Assembly: GCA_949825065.1 (NCBI GenBank) | Contig: OX463849.1 | Span: forward strand, 4,712,001-4,776,000 | Direction: 5' to 3' | Length of the DNA: 64,000 nt | Origin: Odontocerum albicorne | Taxonomy: Eukaryota > Arthropoda > Insecta > Trichoptera > Odontoceridae | Shown here: positions 1 to 10,984 of the stretch, one piece after another | Numbering within the stretch: the stretch's first letter is position 1 | How the letters are laid out: every line of letters starts with the position of its first letter | Made by a program: the position numbers and the translations under genes | The notes under the pieces: model-generated | What the model was told of the DNA's origin: nothing | The model's database searches: none | The model's input: the letters and a program-made list of their open reading frames with translations, nothing else

Positions 1-60
1 TGTCATTTGAATTAATGAATGAAAAAAAAATCTTTACTACAAGCTCGGAGGTGAATTATA

Positions 61-736
61 CCCAAGAAAATGTAGCATGGTCCCTGTGACGTTTGAAATG
101 TCATGTCTCAAAGCTATGGGGTAAAGCCGTTTTTTTTATCAATCGTTTTTATAAATCGTTTTTCTTCATTATAAACGACAGTGAAAGTTGTAGTTCTGAT
201 TCTGATAATGACAACGAAACTTTGAAATGGGCCCCTTTATCGGATTCCGACTAAAATGTGTGTTTTATGATTAAATACAATTGTTTTTCTCTAAACTGAC
301 ATTTTAATTCTTAATTTTCATTATACTGACTTTCTAATGTATTGTATGATTTGTATGTATCTTTAAATAGGCGAAGATCCACTATAATTAATACTAATTA
401 CGAACATTTAATTATATATATAAAAAAAATCGAAAATCCAATTATCGTATACCCCATCCCTAGCCAATGCAGACTCACATAGTGACTTTTGACGAACGTC
501 GCCAAATATTATATGATTTTAACAAACTGACATATTTTTGCTAATGTGTAACAAGATGTATTCATTTGTCATTATTGTTAGTTTTATGTAATGTATTTAC
601 CTTAATAACTTGATATTTATAAGAATCAAGGCTTATATTAAAGTTGATAAAATAATTAAAATTACTAAACGTCGTTACAAGGTTGTATTGGGGCGAATTT
701 GTGAAACGTCAAGGGACCATGTTACATTTTCTTTAG
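61..736. mobile_element. DNA transposon remnant with ~30 bp terminal inverted repeats and TA target duplication
   Basis: The left end starts CCCAAGAAAATGTAGCATGG and the right end, read on the other strand, starts CTAAAGAAAATGTAACATGG. Both continue into a shared GACGTTT. TA is present on both sides (59-60 and 737-738), giving a 676 bp unit. The TA target suggests the Tc1/mariner supergroup, but the ends match no family I can name. It holds a short acidic reading frame but no full transposase, so it is non-autonomous or a remnant. Confidence 0.7.
90..254 (+). pseudogene. Possible C-terminal transposase tail inside the 61-736 element
   Basis: This frame is open from a stop at 87-89 to TAA at 252-254. 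Its last part is strongly acidic and serine-rich (SESCSSDSDNDNETLKWAPL and a few residues more). It has no good start codon and no recognisable domain. It may be the last part of a lost transposase, or chance. The acidic tail and its position between terminal repeats are the only support. Confidence 0.25.
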
Positions 737-997
737 TATAATAAACAATGTTTATTGATATGCATTCAAATGTAGTCTGTCAGCACAATGCCACTCTCGT
801 GCTATCGCTGACTTCTAAAGCCGCGTTCACATTACTACACATACACCATATAAGAGATAATCTATAACCAGCCATCAAATGTTGTTCATGTCTTTTGTGT
901 GCAGTTTACATTTTACAAAACGTCCCCTATTGGGTTGTGAATATTTTTTTGAGTTCACGAATTGAAGAGTTGACTTAAGTCAATATTGAAATTTAAT
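737..997. other. AT-rich spacer, nothing recognised
   Basis: I see no reading frame of note and no repeat structure beyond the approach to the 95 bp array. Confidence 0.5.
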
Positions 998-1385
998 GCT
1001 TATAATATCATATATGATTTAGAAACTCAAGCCCAATAACCCACAAATCTTCATATCATAGTCTCGCGTTCACCGAATCAACCACTTAAATTAATAATTA
1101 GCTTATAATATCATAAACGATTCAAGCCCAATAAACCACAAATCGTCATATCATAGTCTCGCATTCACCGAATCAACCACTTAAATTGATAATTAGCTTA
1201 TAATATCATATTCGATTCAAGCCCAATAATCCACAAATCTTCATATCATAGTCTCGCATTCACCGAATCAACCACTTAAATTAATAATTAGCTTATAATA
1301 TCATATACGATTCAAGCCCAATAATCCACAAATCTTCATATCATAGTCTCGCATTCACCGAATCAACCACTTAAATTAATCTTAA
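998..1385. repeat. 95 bp tandem repeat, about 4 copies
   Basis: The unit begins GCTTATAATATCATA and recurs at 998, 1101, 1196 and 1291. The last three spacings fit 95 bp, and the first copy is about 8 bp longer. Copies share the block CATATCATAGTCTCGC and differ at a few bases. The array ends abruptly near 1385. Confidence 0.9.
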
Positions 1386-1614
1386 ACATATAATAAATCA
1401 TGTTCTCCATTTAATCAGACCACAAATGGAATCAATCCATCTACTGAATCATTTACCCACTTGTTCGAATCATGATACAGCAAGCTTTTATTCGCGGATT
1501 CAAAGGAGAAATATTCAGCGTAGTGATTTGTTCAGAATATTTGCCTTTGTTATCGCGGTATATTCATTAAATTATTCAGATGTCATATTGATGTTTTGTA
1601 AACGATATCAGTAA

Positions 1615-1976
1615 TTCATTAAATCGGTAATTAATAGTTTTGTCGGATCGGTTATTGATAGTTTTGTCGGATTGGTTATTGATAGTTTTGTCGGATTGGC
1701 TATTGATAGTTTTGTCGGATTGGTTATTGATAGTTTTGTCGGATCGGTTATTGATAGTTTTGCCGGATTGATTATTGATGGTTTAGTCGGATTGGTTATT
1801 GATAGTTTTGTCGGATCGGTTATTGATAGTTTTGTCTGATTGGTTATTGATAGTTTTGTCGGTTCGTTTATTTACAGTTTTGTAGAGTCGGTTATTTATA
1901 GTTGTGTTGGTTCGGATATTTATAGTTTTGTCGTTTCGGTTATTCATAGTTTTATCAATTTGGTTATTTATAGTTT
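1615..1976. repeat. 24 bp minisatellite, about 15 copies
   Basis: The unit is TAGTTTTGTCGG followed by ATTGGTTATTGA, repeated in register about 15 times. Copies near 1870-1976 are more diverged (TTATTTATAGTTT variants), as is usual at an array edge. Confidence 0.93.
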
Positions 1977-2699
1977 CAAGATGTCAGGATAGATAGAGAG
2001 GGGTGAGTGAGTTTTCAATAACGCTATCCATTGATTTTTATATATTGTACGTTACTCCAATTGTATATTAATGTAATATTAATATAAAACAAATAACTAT
2101 GTATATTATTGTGATATAAATAACTCCTTTATTAATATAAATAACGTTATATACACAAAACATTAAGAACAATAATTTGCCTCTGGAGTTGAGTAACCCT
2201 GCATCAACATGTAGGAAGGTTTTAATTCTGCAAAGCAGCTTGCATCTCGTTCTACTAATGAGGCCATGTGTTTTCAATATGCGTTATTTCACTAAAAACA
2301 AATCTGAGTTCTTTACCTCTATAAAATAAGTCTTCGACAATTACGTAAGTCTGCTTGGTGAAGTATGGTAATATTTTGTGGTATACATACATAACATATA
2401 TTGAACTTAAATATACATATAATTATTAAATAATTTGAAAACAATGACTGTAATTTATTATTACTACTGCTCTTTGTATCTTCATGTTGGTTTAAGATAA
2501 AGTTTTGTATTATTTGTCAATAATTTTAAGTAATTGTATGACTTATCAGAAGTTCATTTGTATAAAAAGACACTGTTGTGTCGTTAATTAGATAAATAAA
2601 ATAAATAAATATATAAATTGAGAGATTTTATAATCATTCTAAAATATCTCCTAATCAAGCTAAATAATCTAAGGAAAAAATATTTTCTTTAATCATACT
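1977..2699. other. AT-rich sequence, nothing recognised
   Basis: Only short chance frames are present. There are AATAAATA-type runs near 2590-2610. No element ends or coding similarity were seen. Confidence 0.5.
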
Positions 2700-2865
2700 A
2701 TCAGGACTCGAGCCCGGAATCCCTCGAATTTCAGTATCAGAGATTATGGTATGGGCATACACAAATATGAAGTACAGTTTAAGCATTCTCTTTGTGACTA
2801 TTTGACGATGACAAGTCGGTCTCCACAGCTTGGTGTTTTACTACCCACGGGTTATTTGTTTAACT
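2700..2865 (-). mobile_element. Degenerate SINE copy
   Basis: Near 2826-2865 the sequence CAGCTTGGTGTTTTACTACC matches the 3' part of the better SINE copy at 6432-6624. Near 2702-2730 a segment resembles its tRNA-like head (ACTCGAGCCCGGAATCCC). The middle is not alignable by eye. Confidence 0.4.
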
Positions 2866-3530
2866 TCCATTAATGCTTTTTAAAGGTTTTAATGTTGTAT
2901 TTTCATAATTGATTTTTAAATATTTATTTATCTGCATGGAAAATAATGAGATATGCTTGCCTTACTGTTCTTGGATTTTCTAAACATCTTCTCGATCACT
3001 ACATTTCAAATGTATATATTACATGTCTATCGCTTGCTTTTAGACTTAAAGTCTCCGCACTACACATTTTACGAATACGAGAGACATAATTAAGCACATT
3101 TTTGTCGTGATGGTGATAGTTCTGCTCTATCATATCTTTTCTATCTTTTACGTAGTATTTTTTGCTATTCCAGCTATTTTTTGCAATCTCAGCCACACAT
3201 CCTCCATTATTGGTAAAACTGGAGTCTGAGTAAATAAAGTCAGGAACCACTTCTAAACCATGATTTACATTATTTGATAGCAGTTTGTTACAGCGGTCTA
3301 TTATAATAAGCTTAGTTAATAGCTCTCTGCTTAATATGTTTTATATTTAAAATCCCCCCCATGGATATCCAGACTTGACCTGCCCTAAAGATTTACTTTC
3401 ATTTTTCCCCGCCTCATTTACCATTGCATCACATCTCTCCCCACTTCTCTCCTCTACCTCATTCCTCTTATATTATATTATTTACACTTGTACAGGAAAT
3501 AATTATTTTGAGCAATTTAGTTTATCTTCA
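2866..3530. other. AT-rich sequence with short unassigned frames
   Basis: It contains a minus-strand frame at 2999-3250 (83 codons) with no recognised domain. I do not call it a gene. Confidence 0.45.
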
Positions 3531-3571
3531 CCTGACGATGAAAACGGTGGTCTTCGAAACCGGTTGTAAAC
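3531..3571 (+). other. Penelope-type CTGANGA...GAAACCGG motif (possible degenerate hammerhead core)
   Basis: CTGACGAT is followed by an imperfect stem (GAAAAC, loop GGTG, GTCTTC) and then GAAACCGG. CUGANGA and GAAA are the two conserved blocks of a hammerhead ribozyme, which Penelope-like retroelements carry. Here an extra T sits between the first block and the stem, so a working fold is doubtful. Related motifs occur near 34680, 41270 and 50410. Confidence 0.35.
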
Positions 3572-4254
3572 CTAAAAATGAACCTGTGGTGAACACAAAA
3601 ATATTTAATAAGTTTTTTATTTACTTATTTTTCCTTTTACATAAAACATGGCACCACAAAGTGAAACTAAAGTCTTTTCGAAGATTCAAGAAATTAGTTT
3701 TTGACCTATTGATTTCCAAACCCTGGAGCTTGTTGTGTTTCATCTCTTTAAAGATCATGGCTATTTATTCTTCTGATGAGGCAATTAAAGTCGTGTCATC
3801 TGCATAACTCTTCTATCAGCTTAGAAAATATAACCTTAATGGCAAAATTTGTTAACTTGCTTCAACCTTTCATTATTTACCCATAAATTGTATTAACTTA
3901 TATATAAAATTAATCACAAATTTTCCTTTGTGTTTCCTTCAGTTACCTACAGATCTTGGCTCTCCTAAATTTCGCAAGATATTTGAACAAAGTATATTTG
4001 CAAGTTAATTATCTTGTGTGCGTTACAGGTGTTCTTGCCAGCGCAGTTCTGTGATTTTAATCACATTCCCTATTCTAGATTACATAGAAACTTTCCCGTC
4101 TCCAAGTGTTAAACTAGCAAATACGCCACATATTGTCGCGCGAAGCGAAAACTATATCATTTCAGTAAAGTTGACTTAATAGGTGAGCGTTGTCTATGTT
4201 ACATGTTTATTAATATAACCATATATGTATTCTGAAACAAGGAAATTTAGAAAG
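3572..4254. other. AT-rich sequence, possibly the rest of a retroelement
   Basis: This follows the Penelope-type motif. Frames here (up to 127 codons overlapping 3424-3807) have no recognisable domain. Confidence 0.4.
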
Positions 4255-4380
4255 TCAGAGAAATTCGGAGAAATTGTAAAGATGCGGAGGAGGCTAAGAA
4301 TATTTGTCAAGATAGAAAACTTTGGCGGTCTGTCTTCTTTGCCTTAAATGACGTTATTATATGTATGTATGTAAAAAAGC
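4255..4380 (+). mobile_element. 3' end of an RTE-like LINE
   Basis: The translation near 4268-4372 contains EEAKNICQDRKLWRS, the closing motif of a common arthropod RTE-type reverse transcriptase. It is followed by a short (ATGT)n tail at about 4360-4375. The rest of the element is missing or too decayed to read. Confidence 0.6.
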
Positions 4381-4427
4381 CATAATTGACTTGAGTGTTA
4401 TATTTGAAAACCAAATTTCATTTCACA

Positions 4428-4560
4428 ACCTTCGTGACCTAGTTAGTAAAGCTTACAAACTAATTTTCCCCCTAGGGGTTTAGCGTTCGATTCCCGATGG
4501 TATCCAAAATAAAAATATTAATTACATGACCTCAGTTTGCTTAAAAAACTCGTCCTAACA
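4428..4560 (+). mobile_element. tRNA-headed SINE copy, diverged
   Basis: GACCTAGTTAGTAAAGC resembles an A box and GCGTTCGATTCCCGATGG a B box, followed by TATCCAAAAT as in related copies at 47038 and 57541. The head is tRNA-like but lacks a clean cloverleaf, so it is a SINE and not a tRNA gene. Confidence 0.5.
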
Positions 4561-5454
4561 AGACAAAATTCTGTAATTAACTGATATTTTTATTCAAGAA
4601 TAAAAACATTCATTTGTAAATATTTCAGATAAAATTTTCCTTGGAAAAAATAAATACACAAGTGTTTGATTTACAAACCATTTTTTTCTATAAAAAAACG
4701 AATAAGATTAAATATCATTTATTAAACTCCATTTATTAATTAATTTTTTTAGGTCCATTGCACATTACAAGTTTTCCTAATTTGTACAAGGACCAAACAC
4801 AACAAGTACACAACAAAAACATGAATAAAACTATTCAACATTTTAAGACCTATAAAAACAATTAATTGTAAAAATGTACACGTTAAACTAAACCCACTAT
4901 GACAAAATAAAGCGTGTTGGATAATATAAAAAAAATGTTTTTATTTCAAGCACTGATTTAAAATATTTTTCCTGAAGAAGGATCAACATCATGAAAGAAA
5001 TTGCTGAAAGTATTTTTCAGAAAAATATAATTTTGTCGTTTTGTCAAAACTTCAAAGTTAAACAGATAAAATGAAATGCTGACAAAATGTAAGGTTTTTG
5101 AAGTTTATAAGGTTCATGATGATTCCGGAGTGGTGGACCAGTATTGTTCGAAAAAGGATAATAAAGTTCTTAATTTTGACTGCTTTTTTGAGGCTTTATT
5201 TCATGTTTGTGTCCAAAATTACTTAATCAGATATAAAACAGAAAAATGGAGATTGCGGGGCTCACAAAAAAATTAATAATTTACATTTCCAATTATTCAA
5301 TTTTAAGTTGTATTGATATTAAAAGGTTTTTGATTTTTATCATAACAATGAATAATTGCAATTTAGACAATTTTCATTCATTGAAAAATTCTTTCGCCTT
5401 CATTCGTTTATTGAATATATATTATATATATGACACTAAAAATATTCTAAACTA
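4561..5454. other. AT-rich sequence, nothing recognised
   Basis: Short frames at 5076-5276 and 5246-5455 overlap each other and show no domain. No element boundaries were seen. Confidence 0.45.
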
Positions 5455-6425
5455 ACCATGGCAATATAAACTGAGCAAAATGTAAAATATCAACACCTTT
5501 ATATAATCAACATATGTTGAAAACGAAATCAACAATATATGTTATAACATTACAACACTTAAAAATTCTTTACAAACCATAGCAATATTTACTGAAGGAA
5601 ATATGAAATATTAATATCTTTATTATATCAACACATGTAGAGAAAAAACAACAATGGTTATAATTGCAAATTGAAAGAACAAAAAAAATGATGTTTAATC
5701 AACGGAAATATGAAATTAATTAAATAACCATAGCAACATTATTATGGACCCTCAAAGATAGTAGTACGAACCGAAAGAAGCATTCGAAATGTGGATGCAC
5801 CGGAAAATGCTACGGATACGCTGGACGGATATGATCAGCAACACAAGGGCCAAAGTTGATAGAGATTTACTGACTAATATTAAAGTCCGAAAGGTGTCCT
5901 ATTCGGGGCGTGTACTTAGAGGAGCAAAGTACAATTACTGCACCTAAGCATCCAAGGCCAAATAGAGGGTCAAAGAGGTGTTGGCAGGAGGCAAATCTCC
6001 TGGCTCCGCAATACACGTGATTGGACTGGTATAAGGAGCGTCGGGGATCTTTTTCGGGCTGCAGCGAACAAAGATGTATACTCTCAGGTGATATTGAATG
6101 TTGGGGGGACCTGACATGACACTGGGAAGAAGAAGAAGCAACATTTACTAAACAAAAGGTAAAATATCAACATCCTTATAAAATCTACACTGAGAATGAA
6201 ATCAACAATGTATAATACTCGTACTTCAACACTAAGAGAAAAAAAACTGAAATATAATCAACGAAAATATTATTTTACTAAATAACCATAGCAACATTTA
6301 CGTAACTAAGATGAAATATCAACAAATTGAAAAAATCAACACATTTTGAGAACGAAATCAACAATATTATATAATATTACAACACTGAAATAAAATAAAA
6401 ATTTAATGTAGTTGTGTGCACTTTC
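5455..6425. repeat. Diverged tandem repeat (units about 120-150 bp) split by a LINE insertion
   Basis: AACCATAGCAA(C/T)ATT recurs at about 5456, 5577, 5727, 6138 and 6286, and each copy is followed by AAATATCAACA... and GAAATCAACAAT blocks. The copies are well diverged. A LINE fragment at 5743-6137 interrupts the array, so the array is older than that insertion. Confidence 0.7.
5743..6137 (+). mobile_element. 5'-truncated LINE, reverse transcriptase C-terminus with (GAA)n tail
   Basis: The translation has stops but keeps the run KAFEMWMHRKMLRIRWTD, then GRVLRGAKYN, which are typical of the last part of a non-LTR reverse transcriptase. It ends in AAGAAGAAGAAG. GCAACATT borders it on both sides (about 5735-5742 and 6138-6145), a likely target duplication. 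A second copy of the same family lies at 61515-62299. Confidence 0.75.
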
Positions 6426-6431
6426 GTTATC

Positions 6432-6624
6432 TACAGTACAGCTTGGTGTTTTTTTTTTACCATGTGGTTATTTATTCCAGCCAACCAGAAATATGATTAA
6501 GAGGCCTTCAGAGAAAGTTTGACTCGAATCCTCTTTTAAAAAAAAATCTGGACTTCAATGGGAATCGAATCCGTGAACCTCGGGCTGGGAGACAAGCTTC
6601 TTACCAACTAGACCACGGAGGTTG
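6432..6624 (-). mobile_element. Full tRNA-derived SINE with 8 bp target duplication
   Basis: Read on the minus strand it starts AACCTCCGTGGTCTAGTTGG (A box region). It continues with a B box in GGATTCGATTCCC, a T-rich body, and the 3' part ATATTTCTGGTTGGCTGG...ACCAAGCTGTACTGTA. TCGTTATC flanks it at 6424-6431 and 6625-6632. It is the best copy of a SINE family scattered over this window (2700, 4428, 18915, 35425, 38280, 47038, 50455, 57541, 58320). Confidence 0.8.
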
Positions 6625-6749
6625 TCGTTATCAACGAAAATATAAAATATTAAAATAGAAAACAATTATAATGGAATGAAAATCGAATAATCTGTTTCCT
6701 ATTCAAGACTTGAGGAAATGCTGGAATAAGATATTCCTTAACTACCTAT

Positions 6750-7611
6750 TGTCACGCCTTTTTGCTAAATTTAAGAAACAAGAATTATATGTACACAATT
6801 GATTACATAAATCAATTCACCAAATATCAATCTTACCAAGGTGACAGGGCCGGACAGGTCAGTCGGCTTCTTAACGAGACAAGTACTCTTTAGGTCTCTG
6901 GGGTATTGTTGGGTTCTCTTAACTCTGAATAAGTCTCTCTAGTTTCTCGCTGGGACAGGCGACACAATTAAACAAGAACAATTTGTAATGAAACAGTTTA
7001 TTGTATTGTAAAAAAAAAGAAAAAAGAAAAAAAATATATATAAAAAAAACTAGACGAATGTCTAGAAAAAAAGTTTTAAAATTGGCAACAAATATAAAAA
7101 CGTGTTGTATTTAGCAAGGGAGATTCCAATAACAATTTAGAGTTAAACTTGAGCGATGGTTAAAATGTGCGGACGAAATTCACATTAAAAATAGGAGGAA
7201 ATATTCACCCGTAATCAAAATGGCGTCCTGGAGTTCTGTGATATATGAGGGAGAGCAGTGTCGGACCCAAACGTCTGAATCTCACCACGTTCTGCACGGA
7301 ATAGGTCGAGCCAGCTAGCGCCCGCTCCCCCCTGGCCAGGAAGTACCACGAGGCAGGGGTGCCAATCTCGACCTCGGTCCCCCGTGACAATGTTGTCATT
7401 GAATAAAAATGTACCTGACTGCAAGGGTAGCTACCTTTATCTTATTGTCTTTAGTATTTTAAAATATTCAAGTATTTCATAATATTTTAATCTTCCTGTT
7501 TTCAAGGCAAGCACATGGTCTCGACACCACAAGTTTCATAAATTATGACATGTCGCGAATTAAAAATTTCGAGGACGTGAAGTATGCAATTTAACAAATA
7601 TAGTCCTAACA
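6750..7611 (-). repeat. 3' LTR of the gypsy element
   Basis: It starts TGTCACGCC and ends CCTAACA on the plus strand, so it is TG...CA in both directions. It matches 17684-18545 at a constant offset of 10934 with no length difference. On the minus strand AATAAA (6997-7002) could serve as the poly(A) signal. Confidence 0.95.
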
Positions 7612-7620
7612 CCCCACCCT
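7612..7620 (-). other. Polypurine tract of the gypsy element
   Basis: AGGGTGGGG on the minus strand lies directly against the 3' LTR, where plus-strand DNA synthesis would be primed. It is short and has one T. Confidence 0.7.
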
Positions 7621-8285
7621 AAGTTATTGAAAGAACAAAAAAAAAAACAAACAAAAAAAAAAATTATCCTCCGTATATCACAGACGCATCAGTCCGAGGG
7701 ATGTTTCTAAGGAGCGAGGGGTGTATGTACCCCTCACCGGATACGGTTTCGTGGCCGATTTATCTCTAGTCAGCATTTGCCATAGGTGTAGTCTTAATTG
7801 GTGTAAGACCGACCACGAGGAAGGGAACCACGTAAACCTTTCCTTAACTAGGCTCCTAAACAATTTAACTTCAACACATAGCCGGTTACACAGGAGCGGG
7901 AAACAATCCTTCCCAACTCCTTACACAAAAAAAAAATACACAAAGGTACAAGATTACAAGAATTGATACAAAACAAAACAATGCACAATGGTACACGATT
8001 ACAGGAAATCGATACAATATTATTAAAATCAAATCACACAACAAGAAATTAAAATAATACTATACAATCGGGTAATATAATTAATAAAATATTAAACTGC
8101 AAGGTCAACTAACAATCAAATGTTGACCAAGAGGGAAACAAATCAGTTAAGCCATTCTCTCATTACAATATTCTGAGAAATGGACACAGCTTAACCAAAA
8201 TAATAAAACAAATCTGCAGTCTTCTCCCAAAGGCTGACTTTAGTGGGTTCACTGTAGGTCACGGGCCAACCTATGAACCAGCTGC
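7621..8285 (-). other. Gypsy post-pol region, no gene seen
   Basis: This lies between the purine tract and the first tandem array. Frames here (61-81 codons) have no domain. It includes A-rich runs near 7633-7665 and 7925-7940. Confidence 0.5.
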
Positions 8286-8420
8286 TCTTCAAAGGTGATT
8301 CCTGAAATTCTCCCCTTTCAATGTGGATTATCTTCAAAGGTGATTCCTGAAATTCTCCCCTTTCAATGTGGATTATCTTCAAAGGTGATTCCTGAAATTC
8401 TCCCCCTTCAATGTGGATTC
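8286..8420. repeat. 45 bp tandem repeat, 3 copies, inside the gypsy element
   Basis: TCTTCAAAGGTGATTCCTGA recurs at 8286, 8331 and 8376. The period is a multiple of three, so the minus-strand frame stays open (15-residue repeat IHIERGEFQESPLKI). That gives an open frame of 104 codons (8191-8505), but nothing else suggests a protein. Confidence 0.9.
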
Positions 8421-8699
8421 CGTCCAACCAACCACCCACATGGCTCAACACAAAATTAGAATCCCACCTCCCTTGATACACCAAAGACAACACTTTACAA
8501 CACATTCCTTTCCTCGCCCTTCCCTATACTGCACAGTCGGGAACCGATAAATTTTAAAGCGGCCCCATATCACGGGCGCTTTCCACAATACGACCGCCCC
8601 TGGCACACAGCACAAGACGGTCCAAACTTCCGGCCACTACCGGGCGTAGTGATAACAACAATGATAACAATAAATTTCGCAATTGCCAATATCTATCAT

Positions 8700-9235
8700 T
8701 TAAAAATTTCAAGAGGTTCACACAGAACCTTATACGTCAAATTACAAATATCCTATGGTTCACACAGAGCCATTTTCGAGGACTTGTAACTCCTTAAGTT
8801 CAGACAGAACTTTATACATTGAATAACAAATACCCTATGGTTCCCACCGAACCATTTTCGAGGACTTATATCTCCTTAAGTTCAGACAGAACTTTATACA
8901 TTGAATAGCAAATATCCTATGGTTCCCACCGAACCATTTTCGAGGACTTATATCTCCTTAAGTTCAGACAGAACTTTATACATTGAATAGCAAATATCCT
9001 ATGGTTCACACCGAACCATTTTCGAGGACTTATATCTCCTTAAGTTCAGACAGAACTTTACACATTGAATAACAAATATCCTATGGTTCACACCGAACCA
9101 TTTTCGAGGACTTATATCTCCTTAAGTTCAGACAGAACTTTATACATTGAATAACAAATATCCTATGGTTCCCACCGAACCATTTTCGAGGACTTATATC
9201 TCCTTAAGTTCACACAGAACTTTACACATAACTTG
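8700..9235. repeat. 82 bp tandem repeat, about 6.5 copies, inside the gypsy element
   Basis: CCTTAAGTTCAGACAGAAC recurs at 8792, 8874, 8956, 9038, 9120 and 9202, exactly 82 bp apart. A more diverged copy lies upstream from about 8710. Copies differ by a few single bases. Confidence 0.95.
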
Positions 9236-9334
9236 GGTGTCCTCAGACTCCAAGGTCTGGACAACCGTTGCAGTAACAATTCACCACCACACAGAATGGT
9301 AACTGTATAGGTGGAGCCTTAGTCCCTTTAAAAA

Positions 9335-9728
9335 AAAAACACAAAACATGATAGAAAATTGGCAAGTAGCCCCGGCTGACAGCAGGACGCGTCTACGGAC
9401 CCCCAGAACAGAGCCAAGAATCACGTGATACCATTTACACAACTTTGGTCATCTAGGATCCGAGCGACAGACACGCGACCCCCCCGAACCGAAGCCACCC
9501 TAGCCCGAAACATGTGCATGACAGAACACATAAAAAACACAAAACATGATAGAAAATTGGCAAGTAGCCCCGGCTGACAGCAGGACGCGTCTACGGACCC
9601 CCAGAACAGAGCCAAGAATCACGTGATACCACTTACACAACTTTGGTCATCTAGGATCCGAGCGACAGACACGCGACCCCCCCGAACCGAAGCTACCCTA
9701 GCCCGACACATGTGCATGACAGAACACA
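9335..9728. repeat. 198 bp direct duplication inside the gypsy element
   Basis: AAAACATGATAGAAAATTGG occurs at 9343 and 9541, and the following 185 bp or so are nearly identical, ending in GTGCATGACAGAACACAT. A few substitutions separate the copies. Confidence 0.93.
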
Positions 9729-9936
9729 TCTGTAATCGCAATCGCTAATTTGGGTTCATGAGGCCCGTGATGGAGACACACAGCAATCCATCCCAGATGT
9801 ATTCTCAGGCCATCTTCAAAACCTTTATCGGTTGGGAGGCTAGCTTCCCCCAACCCGGACTCTTAAGGCTGCCCAGGGCCTCTCGGTGATTCCCACCGAG
9901 CCAAAGTAAGGAGACAATGATAAACAACAAAAACTG

Positions 9937-10431
9937 GGAATTCAATTTACCGAGCGAGACCCACCATACGTCCGACCACAAGGGCACGGGTTCGTTTCGA
10001 GATTTAACTATCCAAGAAACGCAGCCCCCAGTCATGACGCATGCTGCCAACACTACAGTAACCAGAGCTCTTATCCCAAAACTCAAAACAGAGCAAACTT
10101 TGGAATTCAATTTACCGAGCGAGACCCACCATACGTCCGACCACAAGGGCACGGGTTCGTTTCGAGATTTAACTATCCAAGAAACGCAGCCCCCAGTCAT
10201 GACGCATGCTGCCAACACTACAGTAACCAGAGCTCTTATCCCAAAACTCAAAACAGAGCAAACTTTGGAATTCAATTTACCGAGCGAGACCCACCATACG
10301 TCCGACCACAAGGGCACGGGTTCGTTTCGAGATTTAACTATCCAAGAAACGCAGCCCCCAGTCATGACGCATGCTGCCAACACTACAGTAACCAGAGCTC
10401 TTATCCCAAAACTCAAAACAGAGCAAACAAT
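9937..10431. repeat. 165 bp tandem repeat, 3 near-identical copies, inside the gypsy element
   Basis: TTCAATTTACCGAGCGAGAC starts at 9941, 10106 and 10271. By eye the copies are identical over nearly all of their length, so the amplification is recent. The period is a multiple of three, which explains the long open frames on both strands (9917-10441 plus, 9805-10614 minus). I regard those frames as by-products of the repeat. Confidence 0.95.
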
Positions 10432-10434
10432 ACA

Positions 10435-10595
10435 ACGGTAATCACCGTAACAGTTACATAAAATCGGTACAAGTTCAAAACAAACAAAATTAGAACGGCA
10501 ATTACCGTAACAGTTACATAAATTTGGCACAAGTTCAGAACAAAACAAAAATAGAACGGCGATTACCGTAACAGTTACATAAATTCTGTCAAAGT
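10435..10595. repeat. 60-61 bp tandem repeat, 3 copies, inside the gypsy element
   Basis: ACCGTAACAGTTACATAAA recurs at 10444, 10504 and 10565, and each copy is followed by a CAAGTTC-like block. It directly follows the 165 bp array. Confidence 0.9.
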
Positions 10596-10786
10596 TCATT
10601 CGAGAACGCACCATACTCTTATCCTTATTCCTCCCAGCAGCACCACTACAACCTCCACATTTCCCATAAACCTTTCATCGCGCTGCCTAACAGACTACCA
10701 TGCGACCCCGTACTCGGTGAGTGCTTTGACAGAACAAAATACATTATAATATTTTACACAACAACAAAAAAAAATTAATCATTTTT

Positions 10787-10984
10787 ATTTCAAATTATAT
10801 ACTCACACTCAACAGGAGCCAATTCGTCAACAAGATGACTTACTTCAATACTATAGCCCTTCAACACCGTGGAATGCTACACCTATTTCAAATTATATAC
10901 TCCACACTCAACAGGAGCCAATTCGTCAACAAGATGACTTACTTCGATACTATAGCCCTTCAACACCGTGGAATGCTACACCTC
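10787..10984. repeat. 98 bp direct duplication inside the gypsy element
   Basis: CAAATTATATACTC followed by CACTCAACAGGAGCCAATTC occurs at 10791 and 10889. The two units are nearly identical up to CCGTGGAATGCTACACCT. Confidence 0.9.

Noticed and set aside
3375..3807. Overlapping plus frames of 64 and 127 codons
   Set aside because: Hydrophobic, low-complexity translations with no domain, overlapping a Penelope-type motif.
7205..7424. Small proteins of 64 and 69 codons, repeated identically at 18139-18358
   Set aside because: They lie inside the two gypsy LTRs in non-coding sequence and recur only because the LTR is duplicated.
9805..10614. Long open frames on both strands (269 and 174 codons)
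   Set aside because: They follow the 165 bp repeat, whose period is a multiple of three. The translation is the same 55-residue unit three times, with no domain.
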